From the NCBI GenBank assembly GCA_012274445.1, contig JAAROD010000090.1, positions 992,001 to 1,056,000 of the forward strand: 64,000 bases of DNA, written 5' to 3'. Source of the stretch: Sclerotiophoma versabilis (taxonomy: Eukaryota; Ascomycota; Dothideomycetes; Pleosporales; Didymellaceae). Positions 33,192-43,684 of the stretch are shown in pieces (positions within the stretch are counted from its first letter, which is position 1; every line of letters starts with the position of its first letter). The position numbers and the translations under genes were made by a program. The notes below the pieces were generated by a model. That model was not told where the DNA came from. It worked only from the letters and a program-made list of their open reading frames with translations, and made no database searches.

Positions 33192-33773
33192 GGCGGCGTA
33201 CGATAGAGCTTCCGGAGCTCAACGGTAGCTGTGTGATGAACAAGGAAAGGCCCAATGAGGCGAATCAATGGGTGTGGATGTATGGGAAAGCGAAGATAGA
33301 AAGGAGAATGGGTGGGGAGGATGGGGTATGAGAGATGGAGAGTGTTGGAGTGATGGGAGCTCGGTGACCAGGCAACCTCCAGCCACCTCAATGACGAAGC
33401 TAGGCTTATCAGCTGGGGTGCTAGTCCGAGCGCGGGCAGCTCACGAGGCCGAACCATTAGCGTTTCAAGATGGGCCGGCGGTTATGGAAGCTCTTCCGAA
33501 CGCCTCACTTGTTGCATCGAGGCATCATCGTCTTCGAGCATGTGATGCCAGAGCCTGGAACCTGCATTCCTGTTGCAGCGTCCCGTCCCTTGCCCGGCAA
33601 AGCCTGAGATTTGGGGCGTTCCTGCATCTCTATCAAATCGGGACTAGCGCGCTTTCCCTGTCAGAATGAGCCAAAACGATGTCATTCATCCCCGCGCCGT
33701 CGGTGCGCAACTTTTATATCTGCGGCGCAACATATTTGTACACCACCAAATATAACACACCACAGCGCGCAAA
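33192..33773. promoter_or_regulatory. Divergent promoter region CPY / SDO1
   Basis: 582 bp between the two start codons. AT-rich ATATAAC sequence lies about 25 bp before the SDO1 ATG. No gene inside. Confidence 0.5.
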
Positions 33774-34741
33774 ATGCCTATTAACCAGCCGTCTAATCAG
33801 ATCAAGCTTACCAATGTCTCTTTGGTGCGCATGAAGAAGGGTAGGCAAATTCTACTACCAAACTCTTGACACGAGACAGTCACAGTCACAGTCACTGACA
33901 CTGCACAGGCAAGAAGCGCTTCGAAATCGCATGCTACAAGAACAAGGTCCTCGAGTGGCGCAACAAGATTGAAAAGGATCTCTCAAACGTCCTCCAGATC
34001 GAAAATGTCTTCCTTAACGTGAGCAAAGGCCAGGCGGCGCCGAAGGCCGACCTTGACAAGGCGTTTGGCAAGAAGCCCATGGAGGAGATCATTCTAGAGA
34101 TCCTAGACCACGGCGAACTCCAGGTTGGAGAGAAGGAGCGTGGCGCTGAGCTTGAGCGTACAAAGAACGAAGTCATCGACATCGTCGCCGGCAAGCTGGT
34201 CGACCCCAGGACGAAGCGCGTCTACACCACAGGCATGATCGAGAAGGCGTTGGATCAGTTGAGCTCGCAGGCACAGGCACAACAACAAGAACACAAGCCT
34301 GGAACAGAAACCCCGGATGGTGAAGAGAAGGCGAAGGCTGCAGCGCTGCCCAAGTGGAGCGGTATCGTTACAACAAAATCTGCCAAATCACAGGCTCTGT
34401 TCGCCATGAAGGCTCTTATCGCCCACCAGCCGATTCCCGTCGCACGAATGCAGATGAAGCTGCGAGTCAGCTGCCCCACCTCAGTGCTCAAGCAGGCTGT
34501 CAAGAGTGCACCGAAGGCGCAGGCAGATGGTGAGGAGAAGGCAGCTACCGGCACAGTCAAAGACACCATATTGGCATTCATGGAGAAGGTCGAAAGCCAG
34601 GACACCATGGGCGCCGAGTGGGAAGCTGTCGGCTTCGTTGAGCCTGGCGCCTTCAAGGGTCTTAACGAGTTCATCGAGAGCCAGACAAAGGGCCGAGGAA
34701 ACGTCGAGGTCATGGAGATGGCTGTCGGTGCCGATGATTGA
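33774..34741 (+). CDS. SDO1: Ribosome maturation protein Sdo1 (SBDS)
   Basis: SBDS-family factor that, with the EFL1 GTPase, releases eIF6/Tif6 from pre-60S subunits in the cytoplasm. Exons 33774-33840 and 33909-34741 give 299 aa. The N-terminal FYSH domain is clear: RMKKGKKRFEIACYKNKVLEWR and a LQIENVFLNVSKGQAA block. The helical middle domain includes RGAELERTKNEVIDIVAGKLVDP. The C-terminal ferredoxin-like domain has a Gln/Lys-rich insert (residues ~140-175) common in fungi. The first exon ends at GGC split by the intron (gtaggc...cacag). Slightly longer than yeast Sdo1, because of the insert and C-terminus. Confidence 0.95.
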
Positions 34742-35998
34742 GTGGTGACACGTTGAGGAGCGAGCTGGGCGCAGCAGTGTCTACCTCACGTGTGTGCTGT
34801 CAGTCGCCTCATTTGCATTGTGTCTGAATGCCCCAACACCCTCAGCCTCTAGGACATCGAATCGAAGTCGACTTCGCCTGAGCGCGTATATGTCTGCCCC
34901 TTCCCCGTCCGCCGGGCCGATCCACCCACAATGATACCCAACAAAGACACCCGGCACGGAGACAGGGCTCTTCGGAAGCACTAGGTAGACGTGCGGGCGT
35001 AAGGCCTTAGAATTCCTCTACACGTTTAGGATTTGAGCTTGATCGCGGTTGGGTTCAACTGCGAACTTGTGGTCGCTCTCGCACTGCGACAAGTGAGGCG
35101 TGCACATACATCCAATATACGACTTTTCAACCCACTATGGCCTTTTCCTTCAGTCACTGCCATTTCCCTATGCTCACGAATCTATGGTGTGCTTCCGATT
35201 CCAGAACATTCGTCACCTCCACTCAGGACTGTGTTTTCACCGTTGTGCATCTCCCATGCGTTGGCGCCAGTCTACCTGCTAATTGGCGAATAGCATTTGA
35301 GGCTGCATGCGTAGCCATCCCCTGCTCACCACGTCACTCCAGCAACGTCGCGACTACATCGCGAAATTTCCATTGTCGCCTGACTTCCCGAACCTTCCAA
35401 TGCAGATGAGTCTCCGGGACGACCTGCAGCTGTCGCAGAAGGTCTCACATCCATTTCGTCAAGCTTTGGCAGGTTTCTTCACGTTCTATTGCGTGTCTAG
35501 CATATTTGTCCTCACATCTGCATTGTAAGCAGAACAGTGCTCGATGTTGAAGCTCCCTCACATCGTCTACACTGGCTATCAAACCTTCTTCTACCTCCCC
35601 GTTCGCTACATCTCATCCGCCCTATCATCTGCACACATAAACTTCAATGCAAAGTGCGTTGTCCCCCCAACACACTGCAGCTCATCTGTTATCTGTCCAC
35701 TGGTATCTTACCCTCTTCCCCGCATTCCGTGATTGTGGACATTAGCGCCCTGTAAAGCGCCTCATCGGGTGTATGGGCGCGTGGGCGCGTGGCGTGGTTG
35801 CATGTAGCTATGCAGGGCCAGCGAAACGGCCATATATGAATGCCTTACGTTAGATGATCAAAGGATAGCGTGAGCAAACCAGAGCTCTTATAAGCCTCAC
35901 TAGTGGCATCGTTATCCTCGCCTTTCAAGAAGAGGTCAGCTACCACTAAAGCCTCATATCCACGGCTTCAGGTGCATTGGTTTGCACTACCAGTGATC
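34742..35998. other. Gene-free spacer
   Basis: Several short open frames, none with domain, signal peptide or splice support. A GTGGGCGCGTGG-like repeat occurs near 35.78 kb. The frame of the next gene is open back to 35903 but without ATG. Confidence 0.4.
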
Positions 35999-36703
35999 AT
36001 GGCAGCCCTCCTCGCACTACCACCGCGGACACCAAGCCCAAAGGTCCGCATACGCTCGCAATCATTTTCCTTCGACTCACCATCATCGATCACTAGACTT
36101 AATGCTTCCACACCTATCGAGGAATCCCCATTCTCCAAATCAACCGGCAGCATCAACGTCGCAAAGACAGTGCCGCAACACCATGTTCTGCTTCCGCTCA
36201 GAACCAGGATGAGCGAAGAATCGCTATCAGACTCTTCAAGCGCCATGTCGATATCCATGGCAAGCTCACCTACCACCTCTGAACACCACATGAGTTTGCA
36301 GGACCTACCAGAAGGCAACTTGCTTGGCCTTTTCGAGAACGCACAGGCTCCCGGGCCTTCAGATGCACTCAACTCTCACCCACCGCGGCCCCGTTCTCCG
36401 CGATCTTCGCAGTCCCCAGCGAAGAGGCCACGTCTGTCTCCGCCATCCCTGGAGCTTCCGTCATCTACCGAGCATATCACGGACACGGGTCCAATATCAC
36501 CATTTGCTTTCCAGGACCCGACCTCTACTATGATATCGCCCTGGCTCGTGCGAATCGTACTTGATCTGCACGATGTGCATCGGTTGAGCTGGATGGAGAT
36601 TGGAGATGTTGTAGGAAGGATGTACGGAGTACAGACAGGGAGTGCGGAGGTGCTTGACATCTTGAGTGGAAACGGAAGGGTAAGGAGGATGTGGTGGGAC
36701 TGA
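35999..36703 (+). CDS. Uncharacterised Ser/Pro-rich protein with conserved-looking C-terminus
   Basis: Not recognised. Single exon, 234 aa, starting at ATG 35999 in a good context (atcATGGCA). Residues ~1-170 are disordered, Ser/Pro/Arg-rich, with a likely basic nuclear signal (SPAKRPRLSP, ~135). The last ~55 residues are compact and helical (WLVRIVLDLHDVHRLSWMEIGDVVGRMYG), ending RMWWD, and look like a small helix-turn-helix fold. A nuclear role is a guess from composition only. It converges with RPS18. Confidence 0.6.
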   Translation: MAALLALPPRTPSPKVRIRSQSFSFDSPSSITRLNASTPIEESPFSKSTGSINVAKTVPQHHVLLPLRTRMSEESLSDSSSAMSISMASSPTTSEHHMSLQDLPEGNLLGLFENAQAPGPSDALNSHPPRPRSPRSSQSPAKRPRLSPPSLELPSSTEHITDTGPISPFAFQDPTSTMISPWLVRIVLDLHDVHRLSWMEIGDVVGRMYGVQTGSAEVLDILSGNGRVRRMWWD

Positions 36704-37588
36704 GCTTCTCGCGCATAAGAGCAGGCATGAGAGGATGAAGACGTGACAGTGGCGAAGGATGTTTTACAGGGTGGGTAAGACTGCGCGTGGTCGTTCAGTT
36801 GAGTTTCATTTGGCTTTTGACTTTCTTACTCTGCGTTTTCCCTATCCGCATGGCTTTGGCGCCCTCTTACGGATCGGATCGGATCGGATCTTCTCACGAC
36901 TCACGACTCACGACTGCATCATGGCATTATGTTTACGACTTACGACTCACGATTACGGCTTCATGACTAGATGGCGATGTTGTACTATGTAGAGTACTTG
37001 AATTTCAATTGCATTTTGTTCCATTGTCAAACACTGTGTCGATGTTTTCATCCTGAACTGTATCGGGCCAAGTTCGATGACATGGTGCCAGCACAAACTT
37101 GACGATATGCTTATTTGGCCATATGCGTATCCCCGATATTATCGCTACTGAAGCTAAAGCATCATCACAAATGTGGAATCGCGCATGGTAAGCATCGGCA
37201 ACAGCTGTCGTGCCTTGAGTGGCTACAGACGCAGGACGCAATAGCCGCTCCCAAAGACGAAAGCAGTAGTGCCGAATGTTGGATGAGGTTTTATAGCGCG
37301 TGGTACCACTCGGATACTTAGGCATACATGGGTAAAGTACAAACGAGTGGGGGGGAGGCTACACAAGTGGACAAGATGGAACTTGAAATCGTTGGTATAA
37401 TTTTTGGTACAGGTGTTGTTGTTCAACCCTATGACCTGTGCTTCATCGCCACTCATCATTGAAAGCCGTATGAAGTGCATGTTCCAGCCAATGAATGCCG
37501 TAAAACACCGTAAGTGCACCACCCATTTCGTAAAGCCTTGATACACCACACCAGCCCATTGCTGACTCCAGCCGGGAGCGCATAAGAT
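36704..37588. other. Convergent 3' spacer
   Basis: Between the uncharacterised gene and RPS18. Has short ACGACTCACGACT and GGATC direct repeats near 36.87-36.95 kb. No gene seen. Confidence 0.4.
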
Positions 37589-38588
37589 TTATCCCTTCTT
37601 CTTGGAGACACCGACGGTGCGACCGCGGCGACCAGTGGTCTTGGAGTGCTGACCACGGACGCGGAGACCCCAGTAGTGACGGAGACCACGGTGAGCACGG
37701 ATCTTCTTGAGGCGCTCGAGGTCCTCACGGAGCTTGGAGTCGACACCGTTGGCGAGGACCTGAGAGTCCTTGCCGTCGACAATGTCGCGCTGCCTGTTGA
37801 GGAACCAGGTGGGAATCTTGTCTGTGGGTTTGTGTTAGAGACTGAAGAGGTCTTAGGAATATGGTGGAACATACACTGCAGAGGGTTCTGGATGATGGTG
37901 ACAATGCGCTCAAGCTCCTCAGAGGTGAGGTCACCGGCGCGCTTGGTCAGATCAACATCGGCCTTCTTGCAGACCAAGTTGGAGTAACGGCGACCGACAC
38001 CCTTGATTTTGGTCAAGGCGTACATGACCTTCTGCTTTCCATCGACGTTTGTGTTCAACAAACGGATGATGTACTGGAAGCTGTGGCAAGTCAGCATTGC
38101 TGTTCGCACACGCATTATAGTCAAGATGTGCAGTCGTCAAGCTCCTCACAGGCGTGCGCCTACTGAGTCCGCTGCAACGATGCAAGCACCTCTCCCGTTT
38201 CCAGACAGTATGCTAATCCTCCACCATTGTATGTGTTGTGTTCATTATCCACGACGTTCGGTAACCATATCCTCCTCTTTCAGCATGCTGTCGCAGATCG
38301 AGGAAAGGCCTTGCTTCGAGCGGCGGCTCAGACGGGCGCAGTTGCGATGACGAAGACGGACGACAAAAGCATCATTGACGATCTCAGGGCAGCGTATTGC
38401 TGGGGACGTACTTAGACTTCTCTCCGGAGACGAGCGCTATACAACTGTCAGCATGTCTGTTCGGTGCGAAGTGCTCATCTGCAAATTTGCGACTTCACCC
38501 TTCCCAGCGCTCGAGGACTTTGCAGCGCATGAGGAGGTACAGTCGCAGCTGTGCTGTGCGCAATATGGCAGGGGGTGTACTCACACAT
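37589..38588 (-). CDS. RPS18: 40S ribosomal protein S18 (uS13)
   Basis: Small-subunit head protein contacting P-site tRNA and the B1b bridge. Exons 38585-38588, 38412-38436, 37875-38080 and 37589-37821 give 155 aa. The first coding exon is only ATGT, ending at gtgagt; the next, 25 nt, completes MSLVSGEKSN. The body is unmistakable: FQYIIRLLNTNVDGKQKVMY, IKGVGRRYSNLVCKKADVD, KIPTWFLNRQRDIVDGK, and the C-terminal LRHYWGLRVRGQHSKTTGR, ending GVSKKKG. The 331-nt second coding intron is long for this window, as often seen in ribosomal protein genes. Confidence 0.96.
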
Positions 38589-39778
38589 GATGGCGGCTTG
38601 TCGAGGGCTGTTGGTTAGTTTTCGCTCTGCGCTCGAAATCGATTGAAAGGCGCGTTTGTGGGAAGAAGCGAGTGCCCTAGCGTCGCACGTGATCGTACCC
38701 GTCACTCGTTCAGCCAATGGCACACCGAAGCTAGCGCTAGCTCTAGTGAACCCAGCACTGGCCCATCATCAATCCTCCATACACTTCAACATTACACCCG
38801 CTTGCAGCATTTTCCAATTTGCATATCCCTCAAACCTTTATCGATTGATGGTTGTGACAATTGCGCATAGTTCTGCAGCTTTGGAGGTCTGCCTTTCGAG
38901 GTGCACCAGTTTATTGAGTGGGCAGTGCAAAGACTGTTGCCTGCTCTAGTGTCGTCCGCAGCGCACGCTGACCACCTTCTTCAACAGCTCTACCCCCAAT
39001 GACTTGCTGATTCTGGCTGAGCATTGCACACTGGTGATATCGTTTGGAGTCCCGCAGTGGACCTTGTGTCTGGACCCTAGACCGTGGATGTAGAGCGTAC
39101 ACGTCTCACAAGCATACATTTGAGCAAGTCGCCGTCCCGAAGCAGCACAATCGGTTTTGAATGAGGATGATGAAGTGATAGATAGACTCACCATCTCATC
39201 GTTTTCCTACTGCGCACTACGCACAGCGTACGCGGGCAGATTTCTTTTCGCGTTCCCTTGCACACCGCTTCACATGCATTTGCGGCACAACTTCTCTGTA
39301 AGAGGTGTCCTTCTCTGTCGATCTTTCCTTTTCCTAGACGCTCGTACACTTTGCGTACTCAATTCTACTGCGAGTTGTTGACACTACTGGCGCTAGTCTG
39401 AGAGGGCGTGAAGGCGAAGTCGGTGGCTGTGCTAAGCCTTACCCCAACACAACTACTCCCCTGTCATGACGCTCATTACAGGCATCTGAGAGAAGAGCCT
39501 CCTTGAGGATCGTCTTACAAAATGTTGGCCTCAGCCTTTCCGTGTTTTCCATTCGTCGGCAGCCACTATCCCTCCTGTTGTTCCCAAGGTCCATCCCAGG
39601 CTCCTCATAGTGCCCTTTCAGGTTACCTTCTTTCCATCAGCCTATCATCCCTTTTGTTTCTATCGTTGCTACCAGTCAATTCTATGACTAGGTCTTCAAT
39701 CGCGCCATTAGGCAGCTCATTTGCGGCCGCGCATCGCCAGTCTAATCATCAATACCGGTGAAGCTCGAAGTAGCCATC
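38589..39778. other. Divergent spacer RPS18 / zinc-ribbon-like gene
   Basis: 1.2 kb between divergent starts; includes the RPS18 promoter. Pyrimidine-rich blocks near 39.3-39.7 kb suggest the other gene's promoter or leader. No ORF supported. Confidence 0.4.
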
Positions 39779-41392
39779 ATGGCCAGCCCAGATGTTGTCC
39801 GTGGCGAAGCGTCTCCAAAGCTTTCGTTCGAGAAAGAAATCCTGAGGGACGGAGTATCTATACCCGGACTCTCAAGGCGCGATTCAACATCCACTACAGG
39901 TAGTGGTAAGCCTCCTCCTCCTGGTCATTGGACTTTTCCCATCTCTGGAAACTGTCCAAGATGCCACCACCATCATCGATCCATCAAACTCCACATTAGG
40001 AGCGCCAAGGATTCAATTGGTCTAATTGATGTACATTGTGAGAAGTGTAACAAGCTATGGCTAGGCCCAGGTGGCAGAAACTCCACTCGGATATCTCTAG
40101 CGTCCATCGAGACAATTGATCCGCCTCCCCTGGAACTAGAAGCTCAGACTGCTCTGGTCCATGCCATACGGTCTGCGACCCGAGTAGCGGCACTCTTTCC
40201 TACTTTACCGAACATCCCTGAGACAGTCGCTGGACCGTTGCATGGACCGTCGACTCGTGATCCCAACCGCGGTGGAGCTCATAAGGCTGCTGCAACTCTT
40301 GGTAAGACAGTGTCTACCACGGTTCAGGAAACTACCTCGACACCTCTGACCAGTACCCCTATAACACCACCAAACCGAATCTCGAAAGTCAATACGAATG
40401 TAACCCATGCTGTCCATTCTCGACAACTACTGTCGAGCCTCAGACGCAAGCTTGGGACCACTCGATTGAGCCGCCTACCGTTGATGACGAAGCTGTTTGG
40501 CGAAGACAACTTCAACACGACCAAAAGGACAGGTCAATCATCCCAGAGTCCCAACATTACCTCCATTGCGGCTGCATCACAGGCCTCCAATATGGTCGAT
40601 TCTACTGAAGAGCACTCAAATCAAGCTTCATCAACTAAAGACAACGGATATGCGAATACGACTACTTCACCAGCAGAACCTGTGGAAGCTCGAAATCTCC
40701 ACGACACGGTCGACCAGGAGGCCATCAACGCAATGAGTCATGAACAACGGATCACTTTCCTACGCGCTCAGATTACAGCCTTCAGCGACCCGTACAACGC
40801 GCAGCTCTCTCCTTCATTAGGAGCAAGCAGCCATGGCAATCAAGAAGATCTCTTAGATTCTTTAGCCGTGGCGGCAATCCACAACCTCCTCTCTGGTATT
40901 GGAAACGGCTTCGATCAATACACTTACAGGGAGAGGTTCCGCGACAGTGACTCCGTGCTCACCCGCCACTCACTCCAAATATCCGACACGCGCACATCCG
41001 ACGCAGCGACCATAGTGGATGGACAGGTATCTGCACCTGACAATCTCCTCAGGGAAGTTCTGCATCGAGCGTATCGCTTGTCAGGCCCAGCGCGTCCTCC
41101 GTCTGTGGAGAACAACCGTAACCAGAACCACAGCGACGGAGATGCGCTACGTTCTTCTTCCGTATCGACTATTGCGGCAGAGGCTCAAAGGACGGCTTCT
41201 GCGGGAGGTGGGACATCGAATCGTCATTCAAGACAGTCGCTGGGCCGCACGTCGATACCAGTCCATACCGAAGGTTCAACTTCGCAGCCTCAACTTCCTG
41301 GGTCTTTCGACATGGATAACAGGTCTGCTCAGAACAACGGCGCGTTGGCTTCAGCATCACCACCACATCAAGCGCGACCCTTATCGGACTAG
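39779..41392 (+). CDS. Uncharacterised protein with CxxC...CxxC zinc-ribbon-like module
   Basis: Family not recognised. Single exon, 537 aa from ATG 39779 (catcATGGCC). After ~50 disordered residues comes a compact module: PISGNCPRCHHHH, about 27 residues, then VHCEKCNKLWLGPGGRNSTR. This spacing can bind one zinc in a ribbon. Nothing catalytic is visible downstream: the rest is Ser/Thr-rich and low in order, except a helical stretch near 320-345 (MSHEQRITFLRAQITAF). Cytosolic or nuclear location is inferred from the lack of signal peptide and helices. It converges with the next gene. Confidence 0.7.
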   Translation: MASPDVVRGEASPKLSFEKEILRDGVSIPGLSRRDSTSTTGSGKPPPPGHWTFPISGNCPRCHHHHRSIKLHIRSAKDSIGLIDVHCEKCNKLWLGPGGRNSTRISLASIETIDPPPLELEAQTALVHAIRSATRVAALFPTLPNIPETVAGPLHGPSTRDPNRGGAHKAAATLGKTVSTTVQETTSTPLTSTPITPPNRISKVNTNVTHAVHSRQLLSSLRRKLGTTRLSRLPLMTKLFGEDNFNTTKRTGQSSQSPNITSIAAASQASNMVDSTEEHSNQASSTKDNGYANTTTSPAEPVEARNLHDTVDQEAINAMSHEQRITFLRAQITAFSDPYNAQLSPSLGASSHGNQEDLLDSLAVAAIHNLLSGIGNGFDQYTYRERFRDSDSVLTRHSLQISDTRTSDAATIVDGQVSAPDNLLREVLHRAYRLSGPARPPSVENNRNQNHSDGDALRSSSVSTIAAEAQRTASAGGGTSNRHSRQSLGRTSIPVHTEGSTSQPQLPGSFDMDNRSAQNNGALASASPPHQARPLSD

Positions 41393-41693
41393 TACTCGAT
41401 GACCCTGCCTCGACATGCTTTCCTTATTCTCAACCTTTTTTGACGACTAGTAGGCGTTCATCTCGTTCGATCTTGACGCACATAACCTGCGACATATCAT
41501 GTTGCGTCTCTTATGCTGCTTTCAACTGCACATTTACCACAGACCTTCTTTTATTATTTGATACGTCTTAGGATTTGATAGTAACATTAGCTTCCAGAGT
41601 GGTCATAGCATTTCATTCAATGGGAACTACCACGTCGTATGTTAGGGTTCCACATAGCTATCGCGCTTACAGCTCCTCTTCCTCAGACTCGCC
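41393..41693. other. Convergent 3' spacer
   Basis: About 300 bp between two converging stops; AT-rich 3' UTR-like sequence only. Confidence 0.4.
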
Positions 41694-43119
41694 CTAGGCA
41701 TCAGTATTGCCAGAATCAATAATTCCCTCCCTAGGACTGCCATCATCAAACCGCACACGCTTTGCATCACTCTCTTCCCCACCAAAAACAACCTCGCGAG
41801 CCCGCTTCTTGCCCTTGGCCCTGTTCACACCCGTCTCTGCATCTGCCGCTCCGCCATCCTCTTTTTCTTCTCCTCTACTCTGCTTCTGCTGCCACGCCAA
41901 CTCACGATAACAAGGTAGTCGGTGTTTGCCATGCTCATGATACCTGCACCACGCGCCCTCATACGTCTCCTCGATCTTGAGCGTAAGCTTCCTGCCAACC
42001 AAACGCAAGCTGGTACACATGAGATCGAAGAAAAACTCTTCCGGCCAAGTACCGGGTCGCTTCAGAATCTCATGCTCCATCTTCTTCCCGCACAGCGCCA
42101 TGGCGTCCGCCCACAGCAACCTAATCCCGCATCTTGGGCTAGTATGTGTGTACAAGTCGCACAGACGCTCTGGGTTGATGTTGGTGATATCGGCAGCCAT
42201 GTCTGGATCCTCCACCTCTAGCCCGAACTCGAACACGTCTTCCTTGAATCCTTTCTTCTTCTCTGAAAACTTCTTCTCCAGCGCTACGTTCTTCCTCCAC
42301 ATGTGGTCTTGCACGTTCTTCGATTTGTGCGTGAGTTTGTTTACTTTCTGCAGCGCGCGGATATATGTGTCGGCAATGAGGTCGCAGAAGTGCCATAGTC
42401 GGTTCTGGTAGCAGTGAATGTAAAGTTCAGTGAGTAGGGAGGCGGTGTAGAGCTTAACTACGCCAGTACCTTCGTCAGCGAACAAGTCGGGTAAGTCGAC
42501 TTGGATATTGGACGACGACCGGAGGGTGCCAAGTATGCTGTAGACGTCTTGAGAATCAGGTCCAGGATAGCGCGGTTGTGGGGAGTTGTGGTCTTGAATT
42601 GTCTCAAACGAGTCATAGTGTGCGGGTGCGCGCATGCTGATGATGGCAGCTGCTTGTGTTAGTCGTGATTACGCTATCGAGAATGGATGCTGTGGTGTAC
42701 ATACGCGGAGAGCTGACCATATGTACATTGTCTTTGTCTTCCACTTTGCCTATGGTAGCAGAGGATGTGATGAGCTTGTCCATCTCACTTCCAAACACCA
42801 TGTCAGGCTGGTGAGCCTTTGTCCTCTGTCTTGCGCCACGCCTACTGCTCTGCACATCCACACCTAATAGCGTCTTGTCTCTGACATGTTCTTTCTCTGA
42901 GGCATCGTCTGAAGGTGGTGCGCTTAGAGGAAACTGATATGCAGAGACCGGCGGTTGCGAACTTTCGCGAGCGCCCGACTTGTACTTCAGTTTGATAACG
43001 AGTTTTGGTACGGTCGCTGTTGTAGTAGCTGGCACTGGCGTAGCTGACTGTGACTTTGGTTGTCTGGGCTTGCGACCAGGCTGCCTGGACGCAACAACTT
43101 TCTGCTTCTTGGGTGCCAT
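41694..43119 (-). CDS. Uncharacterised basic nuclear-type protein
   Basis: Not recognised. Exons 42705-43119 and 41694-42652 join across a 52-nt intron (gtatgt...acacaag) to give 457 aa. The N-terminus is strongly basic and Pro/Ser-rich (MAPKKQK, GRKPRQPKSQ), with a further basic patch (SSRRGARQRTK). The central ~230 residues look folded: DLFADEGTGVVKLYTASLLTELYIHCYQNRLWHFCDL, a histidine/cysteine-bearing helical region, and WCRYHEHGKHRLPCYREL near 370. The tail carries a bipartite nuclear signal (RAKGKKRARE...AKRVRF). A chromatin or RNA role is possible but unproven. Confidence 0.7.
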
Positions 43120-43684
43120 TGAGGTGGCCGCGTCGCAGTCAGTACGTAGGTTGCGACCGGAAGTGGTGTATGACTGTCGAATCTGGACCAAAGGGGATAT
43201 AGGCTACGACGAACAAGATAAGTTGGGTGGGGTGAGAGAGTTTTAAAGGTTCAGGCCGACGTTGTCTGCAGTGAAGGTGAAAGGCACGGCCATACTCTGC
43301 CCATCAGCCCCGCATACGAGCAACGAACAAATAGCCGGCACGTACGCGGGTGAAAGTAGCCGTTGTATCCAAATGCAAAAATGTCTTGGAGTATCTGATG
43401 TCCACATAAATAGATAGTTGTCGAGCAGTTGCGGACACTGTTATGCTTGAGATGGGAGGGTGTGTGCACACGAAGATAAGTTAGGCATTGCATTCCGAAG
43501 AGAAATGGGTCAAAAGTTATAGGTTAGAACAGACAGGGAGAGGGTACTAGAGACGAATACAGTCATAGCCATAGGAAGATTACAGCAGGAGGAAAGAACA
43601 GTCAAAGTACCTTCTACAAGGTCTAAGCCACGTTTACCTCCGACCAGCAAGCCACGGCTGTGTCAATAACTAATGGGCAAGGCA
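43120..43684. other. Spacer upstream of the basic protein / P450 3' end
   Basis: Tandem leftward genes. No additional gene seen. Confidence 0.4.
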
